From the NCBI GenBank assembly GCA_960531495.1, contig OY482853.1, positions 25,188,232 to 25,252,231 of the forward strand: a DNA stretch of 64,000 nt, written 5' to 3'. A program made the position numbers and the translations under genes. The notes below the pieces were generated by a model, which made no database searches, had not been told where the DNA came from, and saw nothing but the letters and a program-made list of their open reading frames with translations. Source of the stretch: Zeus faber (lineage: Eukaryota > Chordata > Actinopteri > Zeiformes > Zeidae). Below, piece after piece: positions 35,954-47,182 of this stretch. Within the stretch, counting starts at the first letter, position 1; each line of letters starts with the position of its first letter.

Positions 35954-36618
35954 GTAGAACAGGTATAAGCAGTATTTTTCAAACATAAATAATAAGTAGT
36001 AAAATAACTTATTTAAATAAAACCTCACAGTCAGACCAGTGTGTATGTGTGTGTGCCTTCGCTTTGTGAACCTGAAATGACAGCTCCTTTTCAGCCAGGG
36101 CACCTCCCGGCGAGAGAGGAGCCTAGGCTATCTCATACATGGAGATGGCAGGAGACGACAATTTAAACAAACAACACAACATAAACTGTAAAACCTGAGA
36201 AAAAAATAGAACAGCTAATCACCGAGCGAGACTCTGTTCCCTTCATTCCTACAAAAGAGTCAACCAAAAGAAGTTTGTAAAAAAGAGGGACACTGCCATC
36301 CCCGGGGGTTATTTTCCCATTGGTTACCTTGATTGATTGCACTCTTTACTAAAACATTTACATGTAGTTTAATTTAAATTAATTATTAATTTCATTTAAT
36401 TTTAAAATAGGGGAATGCTGTGCGGCTCCACGCGGACCCCACGACTGACATGGCCAGTGGAGCTGCAACAGTGGATCCAGTAGGAAGCGTTGACTTAGTG
36501 CACGGTGTCTGGTGGACTTCTACCATGATACCGTAATACTGCGGTTCACGTGTGCATATTGAACTGTAGGTGGCGTACCGAACGGTTTGATAACATACCG
36601 TGTACCATTGCATCCCTA
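35540..36618. mobile_element. Non-autonomous hAT-type element
   Basis: The left terminus TAGGGATGCAACGGTACA and the right terminus TGTACCATTGCATCCCTA are inverted repeats (17 of 18). The length is 1079 bp. There is a (TA)n tract inside at 35879-35949. No coding region was recognised. I could not see an 8-bp target duplication, because both flanks are simple repeats. Confidence 0.75.
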
Positions 36619-36643
36619 ACATACAAACATACACACACACATA

Positions 36644-36645
36644 TA

Positions 36646-36720
<75 letters not shown>

Positions 36721-36741
36721 TATATATACACACACGCACAA

Positions 36742-36770
<29 letters not shown>
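36644..36770. repeat. (TA)n and (CA)n compound microsatellite
   Basis: TA units (about 36649-36714), then CACA units to about 36766. All open frames here are artefacts. Confidence 0.95.
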
Positions 36771-36773
<3 letters not shown>

Positions 36774-37837
36774 GTATATAAAGTATATACATACACCATT
36801 TACCAAATCAGTGTTTAAACATATCACCAAGTACATTATGGATTTTTTTTTTATAACTATGTAATGTTTAAAATAGTAACTTTTAAAATGAATCTACAAT
36901 TACGGATACAAATTTCTGGTGTGTTACGCAACCAAATGCTAATTTCAAACTCTACACTTTACACATTTGTCTTTAGTTTTATTTTGTTAGCATTTCACAG
37001 CAAGCTATCACTGTCACCTTCATATTAACATTAGAATTAAGGCGAATAACACAAATCATACATAAAAGATGCTTGCACTGTCCCCGCAGGAAATTAGATG
37101 GCTTAACATAACTATTATTATTTACCCCCCGATTTGAGGTGAATGGAGCTGATTGTCTGAGTCGACAAATATTTCTCCGAAGCTCCATCATTCAATGTCA
37201 TATTGGTCACTCTATTGTTCTGAGATTCCCTTTTCAACAGAAGCAGCGTCCCGGCTGCTCATGCCTGTACGTGACTGAATGCAAAACAGCCCATTACTCT
37301 GCGACAACACTGCAGTCTGCTACCTAGAAATTTACATTTTAAATTTATACTTTCCAATTGACGAGTGCTGTGGCCTTTGTTGTGCTACAAAAAAAAAAAA
37401 TCTATATTTTTCTTCCCTCGAGGCTCGGCCAGAGAAATAGAAACTTACCAAACGTTCTTTGTCCTTTGTTCAGTTCCTTTCACAGTTAAAGTAAGTTGAT
37501 TGTGAAAATGTTGTTTATATTTTGTTGAATATTTTGTTTTTTAGTTGTGATCTCCACCTTGCTTCTTGTGGAAAGGGAATTTTGCAGATACAGTCCAGCC
37601 ATTCACAATGCAGCACCACCAGCACCATTTATTACACATCTCTGTGGAAACTCAATCCTGATTGGTCAATAGCAGCTATCAGCTAAGTTATCTCTGAATA
37701 TGATTGCTGCCATGCGAAGCTAATTCTCCGCCTTGCCTGCTGACACTAGCTAGCGGTGACATCTTGTGATGCTACATCTTGTGATCTTACAATGGAAGAC
37801 CTGAAGAGATTAATGTGGTGTGTCCAATTGTACTTTT
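36771..37837. other. No gene recognised
   Basis: AT-rich DNA without termini or motifs that I recognise. Confidence 0.4.
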
Positions 37838-38085
37838 TTTTTTTTTTTAACCTAGGCTGTCAGCATGCTAGGCATAGGAAATAGAGTATGTGTATGCCAT
37901 TGCATCTAGGACAGAGTTAGTCTGCAAGTGGAGTTCAAGTTCTCAACCTGCAATGCAACTCTTTATTATTTCTTAAATCATCAAGAACTGCTGCAATAAC
38001 GCTGTCCTGTGGATGACCTGTAAGAAGACAAGAGCAAAGTTTTTGTTAAGAACCACCACCAATCACCCTCTTTGGAGAACTATTC
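37838..38085 (-). mobile_element. Second copy of the A-tailed module
   Basis: The reverse complement matches 25030-25286: GTTCTCCAAAGAGGG, TCATCCACAGGACAG, TTCTTGATGATTT, CAGCATGC, ending in T14 (an A-tail on the minus strand). The GC-rich part of the other copy is absent here. Confidence 0.55.
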
Positions 38086-38405
38086 ACCATGTTTGGGTCT
38101 ATAAACAATTTATCACTACTACAAGAGGGGGAGATTCACCACGGTGACACGATTAAACACAGAACCAAACAGCTTTTACACGGAAACATAAACATTGGAC
38201 GACAACATGTATTGAAAAACAGAGTTAATCAGGTCCAGGAAAGCTGGAACAGCAATTGGGCACGTGTCCTCTTCCTGTCAAAGTTATGGCAGTATATGAG
38301 GGAGGAAAGGAGAGGATTGCAACCAGGAGGGTGCTGGGGTGCGTTCAAAGCAGGTGTGGTGGTGTATGCTTGGACCTCCTGTATGTGTGTGTGTGTGTGT
38401 GTCAG

Positions 38406-39000
38406 GCAGGGGTGACCAAACTACGGCCGTGGGCCAACAGCAATCCGTGGTCCATTTTTAATTAGCCTGCAGCAAATTCTAAAAATACAATGGAATATGG
38501 CCCACACATGAAACTTGCCCGTGAGTGTATTGTACTTAGATTTAACACTAGGTGGAGCTACTGTCTTGAACAAGGCAGCTTCTCCACAAAACCAGCGCAA
38601 TCAAAGAACGAGAATTCAACAACGTTAGCATGCCCAGAAATACAGTTGTGCGGTGAATCAAAGACTTGTCAGCTAACTTAAAACATCAAGTGTCAGATAA
38701 AGCCTGTGCATTTGATTTTTACTGGATTGCATGTGATGAGCACACAGATGCCACAGACACCGCACAGCTTTTAATTTTTTTGCGGGGTGTTGACAATAAC
38801 TTTCACATTACGGAGGAGCTGCTTGATCTTAGGAGTCTAAAGGGCACAACAATGGGTAAGGACATTTTTGAAGCTGTGTCAGATGCAATTGACAAGATGG
38901 GACTTAAATGGGACAAGCTGTGTGGAGTTACAACAGATGGGGCTCCAGCAATGACAGGCGAGCGCAAAGGAATGGCCTCTATGGTGTGGGCCAAGGTGGG
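38406..39000 (+). mobile_element. hAT transposase remnant (GTF2IRD2/ZBED5-like), copy 2
   Basis: It starts CAGGGGTGACCAAACTACGG, a Charlie-type hAT terminus (the usual form is CAGGGGTGGCCAAAC). Coding from about 38666 reads DFYWIACDEHTDATDTAQL, where D is the first catalytic residue, then LRSLKGTTMGKDIFEAV and GVTTDGAPAMTGERKGM, the second catalytic Asp motif (T-T-D-G-A-P). It ends abruptly at about 39000 against a GC-rich stretch (39000-39150). The N-terminal zinc finger and the C-terminus are missing. Confidence 0.8.
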
Positions 39001-39256
39001 CCCAGCAGCAGGCTGGGGAGCAACCACGTGGATCCGACCGCCCCCCAGCATGCCCACCTCCCGTACCTGGTGGCTCCTAACCTACAGTGACCAGCCACAG
39101 GCACAGAGCGGCCCGCCATGCGCATCCGCGCCTCCGCGCCCCCAATTGTACATTAATAACAGTGAATACTGTAGGTTAGTCATATATCGGGAAAGGCTTT
39201 TTTGTACAGTAGATTGAATAGTTTGGACTAGCTGGCCGCACATTATCCCTTACCTG

Positions 39257-39462
39257 ATTACATTACATTACATTTAGCAGACACTTTCATCCAAAGCGAC
39301 TTACAATTATTCAAACACCGACGGACGCAGCCATCAGGAGCAATTAGGGGTTAAGTGTCTTGCTCAAGGACACTACAGCATGCTAGCAGGAGGAGCCTGG
39401 GATTGAACCAGCAACCTTTACATTGCTAGACGACCAGCTCTACCTCCTGAGCTACCATCCCC
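39257..39462 (-). mobile_element. tRNA-SINE (L2 tail), copy 3 (full)
   Basis: The reverse complement of the 13012 SINE from tail (ATTACATTTAGCAGACAC) to head (GAGCTACCATCCCC). The B box is present with one change (GGTTCAATCCC on the minus strand). Confidence 0.85.
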
Positions 39463-39510
39463 ACTGATCAATGCAATATATCAAGCAGTGTGGATTATAA
39501 TACAGAAAAT

Positions 39511-39785
39511 GGGCCTCACAGCTACAGACATCTGGGTTTGAACCTCAGCTTGGGGTGTGAACGTTCTTCCCATGTGCTTTTCCCCTGTGAATGCCAATGT
39601 GCATGAATGCCGTGTGAATGAATATGGGTGACCGTGGGATGGATGGAAATCCCATCCAAGGGCTTTTCCCCTTCCAGGCTCCAGAACCCCCATGAGCATG
39701 GCCAGGAAAAGCTCATTGCTCATGCCAGTCATGACTCTTCAATGGCACTGTGATGGTGGAACGAATGTAAATGAAAATGGATGGC
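39511..39785 (+). mobile_element. Degenerate DANA-like tRNA-SINE
   Basis: CCTCACAGCTACAGACATCT with GGTTTGAACCTC (B box) and GTTCTTCCCATGTG matches the body of fish DANA-like repeats. It ends GAAAATGGATGG, the usual tail. The A-box half is missing. Confidence 0.5.
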
Positions 39786-40264
39786 TGCATCATACAATTA
39801 AATAATGTGATTGTACCATACAGGACTCCAAAGTAAACCTTCTGTCATCGGCGATGCTAGTCGATAATGCTGATTGTTATATTATTAATAAATGTAATGA
39901 CTTAATGAAAATAGAGTGGAAAGATAAACAGTAAATAGTGTATGGTTGAGATGAATTACAAAAAAAATCTCGAAAAAGCAGCAACTGGTGAGAGAATTTG
40001 CATTTTTGGTTTAAAACAATGGACGGATTAGGCATTCAGAACATAGTTCATCAAATTCTCCACAGAGTGGATGGTGAGTGGCTTTGTAAAATAAGGGAAA
40101 ACGGTGCATCTTGAATACAAAATTCCAAAACTGACTTGATATATTAATATATTCACATTTTCGTTTACAAAAAATAAAACTTGGATCCCACTAGATGCGT
40201 AACAGCTGCAATTGATTTATCGCGGTTCAAAGGTGCAAACACACTGACAGAAATTTGAAAAACA

Positions 40265-40318
<54 letters not shown>

Positions 40319-41629
40319 GACACACCCAAACACCCTTTGGATGCATGGTAGAAGGACAACAGTCCCACAGTGAGCCATCTGCTGTGTCTAAATGTTGGCA
40401 GCTATTGGTTGGACATCAGAAAGTCACACAAATAATGTCCTTAGGACCCATTTTCTATGGATGGTAGGTGTGGGTGTAGGTGTGTGTACATAGTAGTTGC
40501 AGGGATCCGTGCTACATTCTTACTACATTCACAGTTTATTGTGGTGTTAAGATAAATAAGGTTAACAGAAGGCACTTGCTGTCCTCTGAGGTGTCCTTCA
40601 CTCTAGGAAGCTGCGTGAGTCACTGAGGAGCAGCAGTTCAGGCGATGCACCCATGATACGCTTTCTACGTTCTATGGCACTTTGTATTTCCTCGTCCGAA
40701 GGGGGAAAAACATCACTCTGGTTACTCAGAGTTAATAGTAAAACATGAATTAACTCTAAAGCGTTAGTAAAAGGAGTTTGATCAGAAAGTTTAGTTTGAC
40801 TGAAGCACCATTTCATTTATGTTAGTCAATGCTTTGGCATTAGGACTCCACCTCAGAGCAGGCATCAGATAGAGCTCAGCAGATGGGCATTCATTTTCAG
40901 TAGGTGGGCACCTTTTTTTTCCAAAATTTTTCCATGGTTCTGTACATATTCGATTTGTAGTGTGCATTATATTTGTAGTTACACATGCGTTTAAGACCAA
41001 TAGAGCAGAGATAGTAAGCACACTTGCTTTTCACTGACGGGAGAGAGGAAAAAAAAGCTCTGCGTTTTTGTTGTCATTATCCAAACAAACACCCACATTA
41101 TAGGCTACAACAAATGAAGCCGCCATCTACCATTATCTACACAAAACACACCCACAATTAAAAGTAGGCTACAACATAGAGACCAAACCAGCACTCATTC
41201 ACACCATGTTGTGGAAGATATTAATGACTGCATACACAAATGTTGAACGTTCCAAAAGAACTTTACTGACTGTTCATTTGCAAATAAAAAACAAGGTTTA
41301 AACACAAAAACAATCTATTTAAGGTTCTCCGCTTTCTTCTCTGACCGCATATTAGTCAAAACATCACTCATCCAAGCTTATTAAACAGGAAGTGGTACTC
41401 TGGAGGAGATGCACTTAATAAAAGTCCCTGCCGTGAACCATTAACAGCAGGGATTTCTGTAAATATATTAATATTCCCGTCAAATATAAGCATATTTTTA
41501 TTAACTTATCTAACTTGGTAGTATGATCGATTTGAACTTATTTACTGTTTTTATTTTAACGTATCCCTATTTTAATTCACAACACACACAGAAAATACAA
41601 TAAAACGCCTGTTTGTTCATGACGGCAGT
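39786..41629. other. No gene recognised; (AC)n at 40265-40312
   Basis: A clean CA microsatellite lies at 40265-40312. At 40600-40740 the minus strand has an acidic open stretch, PPSDEEIQSAIERRKRIMG, ending in LSDSRSFLE and a stop. It looks like a protein C-terminus, but I cannot assign it. Confidence 0.4.
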
Positions 41630-42360
41630 GACATTTCAGGACAAATGGACAATTCTCAGACTCATGACACACCCAGTGAAGTCACAAGTCCCGGTGACTT
41701 TGATTGTGAACCACAGTGAGCCTATGTCAGATACAAAAGCATCCGTTATGACACTGCTCAGCCCCCCAATTTGTTCATTTTGTATTTCATGGCTTGTGTA
41801 TGTTGCGTTGGGAGGGATTGTTTTTACGACTTTATCCAGCTGCGTGTATTTTCGGGGTGTGTATTCAAGATAGAGATAGAGAAAGGAACAGTCCACTTCC
41901 CCCTTCTGACATACTATCAAAGGCATCCAGCTTACCTCTCAAAGGTAGTTGATTTGTTGCCAGAAACTCTGAAAATGTCAATAATGGCAGACATGTAGTA
42001 TCGATTCCTGGAAAGCTGCTCTGTGTTAATCAACGTGGAAATCTCTGTGTCCGTCTCAGTGCATTTCCCTCGTTCCCTCCAAGTGGCCTCGCATGCCATT
42101 TGCACTTTGGAAGTTCCATGTTTATGGAAACCTTTGTTGGATCTGCTCACATGTTTAAAGTTGCAATAACCCATCATGATAAAAGTTAAATCATCAGGTA
42201 CATGCTGACCGAAATTTCCTACATGGGAAACAGAAAGCGGAGCCTGTTTTTCCAGAGTACTCCAGCCAGTCTCTCTCGTGATACCAGTGTGTCACAAATG
42301 AACGTTTCTTCGGCTCTGACACTTGTCCAGTTTCACCTGGTTTGGCTTTTCATCACCGAA
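41630..42360 (-). mobile_element. hAT transposase remnant (ZMYM1-like, TTF finger)
   Basis: The minus strand reads WLEYSGKTGSAFCFPCRKF (about 42210-42265), the TTF-type zinc finger with C-x2-C. Then KGFHKHGTSKVQM and ISTLINTEQLSRNRYYMSAI (41932-42177), then KTIPPNATYTSHEIQNEQIG and DIGSLWFTIKVTGT (41636-41926). The last part precedes the first catalytic Asp. Frameshifts lie between the parts. The C-terminal half is missing. It is of the hAT group whose proteins resemble ZMYM1, not the ZMYM1 gene itself: it is intronless and broken. Confidence 0.75.
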
Positions 42361-43732
42361 ATCCTCCGGTAGGCCTTGAGGTGTAGGAGGGTCTGTACTA
42401 GAGCTACTACAGGCGCTAGCTTTGGAAGCTGCGACAGAGTGAAGAAGATGAGCCGGGCTTCGGTAAACTTGTTGTATGGGGTTTACAGGTGTGGATGGAG
42501 TAGCTGTGGTTTTGAGCCATTTTCTTATGTCAATTTTGGAGAACTTTTTGATAGTTTGCTTTGGCTGTCTTGCGCAGGTGGTGAATGCCTTGCCCTCGCC
42601 TAGTGAAAGTCAATTTTCACGCAAGTAACATAACGTTACGTGCAAGTGTGTGTAGGAGGAGGGAGGCAGGGGGGTTTCCTCACAGTGCCACTGTGATTTT
42701 TATAGGCTTTACCATATTTTCAATTTAGTAACTGTTTTTAAATGTTTACTTTTATTATTCCTTTATGAAATGTGATCTACATTATTTTGTAAATGATATC
42801 ATAATTTAATTTGGGGGGGCATTAAAGCCTATTGGGGGGCATCGCCCCCTAATGTCACCCCATAACGCCGGCACAGTTCCACCTCTATATGCAGATCAGT
42901 GCGTGGAATATAAATCTTTAGGAAAGGCATTGGGAATCCAATAGACAGGTGGAGGTGGAGGTATGTCAATGCATAGCAAGTGAGTTGACCTTCAGTAGAG
43001 AAGCAAGTAAAATACCGGAATGCAGCATGGGGTTGGTTCTCAAAGTGTGTCATAGAGTGTGATTGGTTACTGCAGATGATTCAAATACCAGACCATGAGA
43101 GTGAGAATTATGTGAGCATGACTTATTTAAAACCACGCTCCTTGAATTAACAACTTGAGGAAGAGTGAACGTGTTGATTCTCATAGTTACTCTCAGAGCC
43201 TCTGAGGTAGGTCTATTGGCTCCAGTCAGTCAGAAGTTCTCTATAAAATCTAAAAAAGCCAGTGCATTGCAGCCACGCTATTGAGATTCAATGAGTTTGA
43301 ATGTGATAAAAGAAAATTGTGCTGGAGATGTGTCCTTCCTTACAAAAACAGAAGAAGGTACATCCCTGCTTACTTGCTAGAGTGGAGTGTATGGAAGCAG
43401 CCTCCCAGGCTTAATTATCATGCATAATGCTGCGCTCTGTATTGTTTCACCGCATTCTTCATCTTGCACTGGCTTTAACAAACACGTCTATCTATAAGAG
43501 AGAGGTTAATTGGGTGCATATTTTGTCCTGTTGCCCGGCAGGAGTGCCCCCACATCACCACGGAGCCTCGTGGAGACCAAACAACTATTTTAAATGGAGG
43601 ATAAAACAATAAATGGATTAGAGTTCCGCTAATCATGCCTCATGAATATTCAATCGTGTCGAAATGAAATAGAATTGGCTGAACCTCCCTGCAGGTGAGA
43701 GTTCATTTCTTACAACCCGCTGAGAAGCAGGT
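42361..43732. other. No gene recognised
   Basis: Mixed-composition DNA. A G-rich patch (GGGGGGGC, about 42811-42840) is present; no motif found. Confidence 0.4.
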
Positions 43733-43955
43733 AGAGCAGAAGTTATTGCTTCTGTGAGCCAAGGGGGTTTGAGCTTTACTCCTGGTTCCAAATTTGAGGC
43801 AAGAAATAAGCAAGTTGCTGAAACTTCACTCATATTAGATCTACAAGGTGTAATTTAAAAGTTTGTTCTGACTTTTATCACCGATACAGCACCATCATCA
43901 TCAATACATTTACAATAAAAACACACTATTTTTATTGGTTTTGTTTGGAGAAACA
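43733..43955. repeat. Dispersed repeat family K, copy 2
   Basis: AAGAAATAAGCAAG, ATCTACAAGG and TTTTATTGGTTTTGTTTGG match 53930-54085 in the same order. Confidence 0.6.
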
Positions 43956-45204
43956 CAGAGAGATGACCATATAAAGAAATCTGTGATGAACTTACGTCAG
44001 CACTTGCAGACAGTAGAATAAACCTTTGAAAACGGAGCGCTGGTAAAAGGCAAAAAAGTATGAATGATAGGTTGCTCACTTTCTATTCAGTTCAGATTCA
44101 AATGTATAATATTCCCATATATGAGAATTATCCCACTCCAAGACATGATTCAGAAAAGTAAATCTCAAATTCCCCTGGCAGCCCTTTGTCTTGGAAACAC
44201 TAGTTTGAGTTACGGAAATTACACTCAGAGATTCTGGTCTTATCCTGGCGGAAGGGCTTCCAAGTTTCTATGATCCCCCAGAGCTATGTTGTCAGGAGCT
44301 TCATGCTGCTGGTAGGGTCTCCCACGGCGAACAGGTTGGCGGTTGAGAATCCAGACAAACATGATCCCAACACCCCCATGACATGGTGAATATGAAGACC
44401 AAGTTTACCCTGCTCTGATAGGGTCACCGAGACCCACTCCTGGAGCCAGGCCTGGGAGTGGCATTCACAGGCAAGAGGCTGGCCGGGCGGCCTGCGTAAT
44501 CCGGCCAGCCGCTTGCAGGCGCAGCATGAAAAGACTATGTGGGACCATCGTGTGGGTTCACCGACCGCAAGGTACAGGGTAGGGGAGGGGTGCAATGCCC
44601 GACGGGCAAGGGAAACTGGCGGAGCAGTTCCAGATGTTATGGACTTAGGCAACGGAAAGTGACTTTTGGTCGGTGTAATGTCACCTCTTTGGAGCGGAAA
44701 CAGCCTGAACTAGTGTGTGAGGTTGAGCAATACCAACTAGATATAGTTGGGCTCACCTCAATGCACAGTGTTGACTCTGAACCAATCTCCTTGACAGGGG
44801 GTGGACTCTCGCCTACTCAGGAGTTGTCCAGGGTGAGAGGCGCCAGGCGGGTGTGGGGCTACTTACAAGTCCCTAGTTGGCGGCTGCACAGTTGGAGCTG
44901 ACCCAGTGGATGAGGCCTCAAATACGACTACGAGTTGCAGAGAGAAAAACTCTGACTATTGTTTGTTTTTATGCACCTAAAAACAGTTCAGAGTATTCTG
45001 CTTTCTTGGCAGGGGTGCTGGAGAAGGCCCCATAGTCCTATGGAAACTCCATAGTCCTACTGGGAAATGCTCATGTTGGCAATGATCAGGGAACCTGGAG
45101 GGGTCTGATTGGGAGGAACGGCCTCCTTGATCCCGCGAGTGGTGGGTTGTCAATGGACTTCTGTGCTAGTCATGGACTGTCCATAACAAACACCATGTTC
45201 AAAC

Positions 45205-47182
45205 CAGGGCTCGACCAATATATTTTATTTTCTGTATATCGGGCCAATTTTGGCGTTTTATTAGATATCCGACATCAGCCTAACAATGTCATAAAACTCT
45301 GATATGAAAAATAATGAAAAGAGTCCCTCAGTAGGGCTGTGCAGTATACAGACTTTTTACAGTATATCGATATTTTTTCAAACAAGATATTGGACAAGAC
45401 AATAGCGTTTATATCAGTATTGTTGCATTAGAATACATAAGCTGTTTCTTACTTAAAGCCGTACCAGCATCTCTCCTCTCTCCTCTCCCCACTTAACCCC
45501 AAAGGCGCAACCCCGCATGCGTGCAGAGGGAGAGTGGGGGAAGAGGGACAGAGGGAGTCTGCTTATGCGACTTAAGGCTTTTTTTTAGAAGTTGCTTGAA
45601 AAAATCACAGGCTTTTTTGGGCTTGTTTTTAAAAAATATGGTTGCTCGTTATGAAAATCTGACTTTTTTTTAAAATTTTTGCTCACTATTTTCCCTAATG
45701 CAGAGGTGCTCCACCAACGGGCCGCAGCTTCTCTTTTTTCTTTCTCAAGGAAGAAAAAGGAAAATTGTGAAAAGGATAGTTTGAATCTGTTCAGAGACTT
45801 TTTGTTTGCAAACGCAATTTTATTTTCTTTGCACATTCTATTTATGAAAATGAAATAAAATAAATTGATTCTTGAGAGGGTGATCCACAGCCGCATTGAG
45901 ACAGTGGTGGACCCACAACTTGGGAACAGGCTGGTTTCCACCGGGGCAGGTCAACGGTGGACCAGGTAACACTACTCACGCAAGACATCGAAGACAGCTT
46001 TCAGGCTGATGAGAAAGCTGGGCTGGTGCTACTGGACCTGACAGCCGCATACGACATAATCTGGCACCGCGGACTCCATCTGAAGCTACTGAGGACAATC
46101 CCAGATAGGCATATGGTGAACTTCATCATGGAGATGCTGTTGAACTACAGCTTCATCCTACAGACTAACAATGGCCAGAGAAGTAGGCTCAGAAGACTGA
46201 GAAACGGGGTTCCTTAGGGTTCTGTCCTCTCACTGATGCTTTTCAACATCTACATCCATGACCTTCCAGATACAACATCTAGGAAATATGGTTAAGCCGA
46301 TGACCTGGCCATCATGCTGCATCAACCTACATGGAAGGTGATGGAAGAGGGCCTCAACCAGGACATGGGCATCTTAGCTACCTACCTCCACAGGTGGCAC
46401 CTGCAGCTCAGTACTGGGAAGACGGTGTCCGCAGCATACCACCTTAACAACAGGGAAGCAAAGAAGGAACTGGATGTGTTTGGAGATAACAAGCGTCTGG
46501 AGTTCCAGCAAGCCCCAAAGTACCTCGGCGTATGCCTGGATAGGACACTCACCTTCAAGCAACACCTAGAAGATGTGAGGGACAAGGTGACATCAAGTGT
46601 CTCACTTATCCGACGTCTTGCTGGTACAAGGTGGGGGGCCTCGGCCAAGACACTCCGGATTTCTACACAAGCCCTGGTCTTCTCTGCAGCTGAATACTGT
46701 GCCCCAGCCTGGTGTAGGAGCCCACATGTCAGAAAGGTTGACACCGTGATCGGGAGATGGTGTTGAAGGAGAACATCTACCACGCTGTCAATGGACCCTG
46801 CTGAACTGCCTGCGAACTGGAGTCGGCCGCTTCAAGTCATCTTTGAAGAAATTGGGCTTGGCAGACAGCGCAGCATGTGAATGTGGCTAGCCAGAGCAGA
46901 CTGTCGAACACATAACCACCACCTGTCCTCTGTTCAAACCACCGTCAGAGATCAGCTTCTTCCAAGTGGGACCATTGATAAGGGCGTGGCTGCAAGACAC
47001 TGAGTTGGACATCTGAGGATGATAACGAAAAGAAGAAGAAGAAATAAAATAAAGTAAATTCTTCATTTAATGTAATTATCCCGGAGTTATTATTTCACTT
47101 TATGTGTAAAGATGTATGTTGGCAACCACAGCCAAACAAATATCGGTATCAGCCCTTAAAAATCCATATCGGTTGAACCCTA
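45205..47182. mobile_element. hAT element nested in the LINE
   Basis: It starts CAGGGCTCGACCAATAT and ends ATATCGGTTGAACCCTA, inverted repeats differing mainly by transitions. The flanks carry an 8-bp direct repeat, GTTCAAAC (45197-45204) and GCTCAAAC (47183-47190), one mismatch, as expected for hAT. The pre-insertion LINE coding frame is continuous across the repeat. No transposase was found; the interior holds a second hAT-like end (TAGGGCTGTGCAG, 45344) and a LINE fragment. Confidence 0.85.
45860..47045 (+). mobile_element. Jockey/I-like LINE fragment within the hAT element
   Basis: Starting at about 45860 the plus strand reads LERVIHSRIETVVDPQLG, then (frameshift) VDQVTLLTQDIEDSFQADEK and LLDLTAAYDIIWHRGLHLKL, the RT catalytic region. 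The Y of the Y-A-D-D motif is a stop here (TAA-GCC-GAT-GAC, about 46293-46304). It continues LNQDMGILATYLHRWHLQLS and FQQAPKYLGVCLDRTLTFKQ (46314-46766). A deletion at about 46766-46790 removes over 100 codons. The C-terminal cysteine motif CECG...EHITTTCPLF is present to about 46960. The tail is GAAGAAGAAGAAATAAAAT. It is 5'-truncated and dead. Confidence 0.8.

Noticed and set aside
35328-36864. Several open frames made of Tyr-Ile or Thr-His repeats
   Set aside because: Translations of (TA)n and (CA)n microsatellites.
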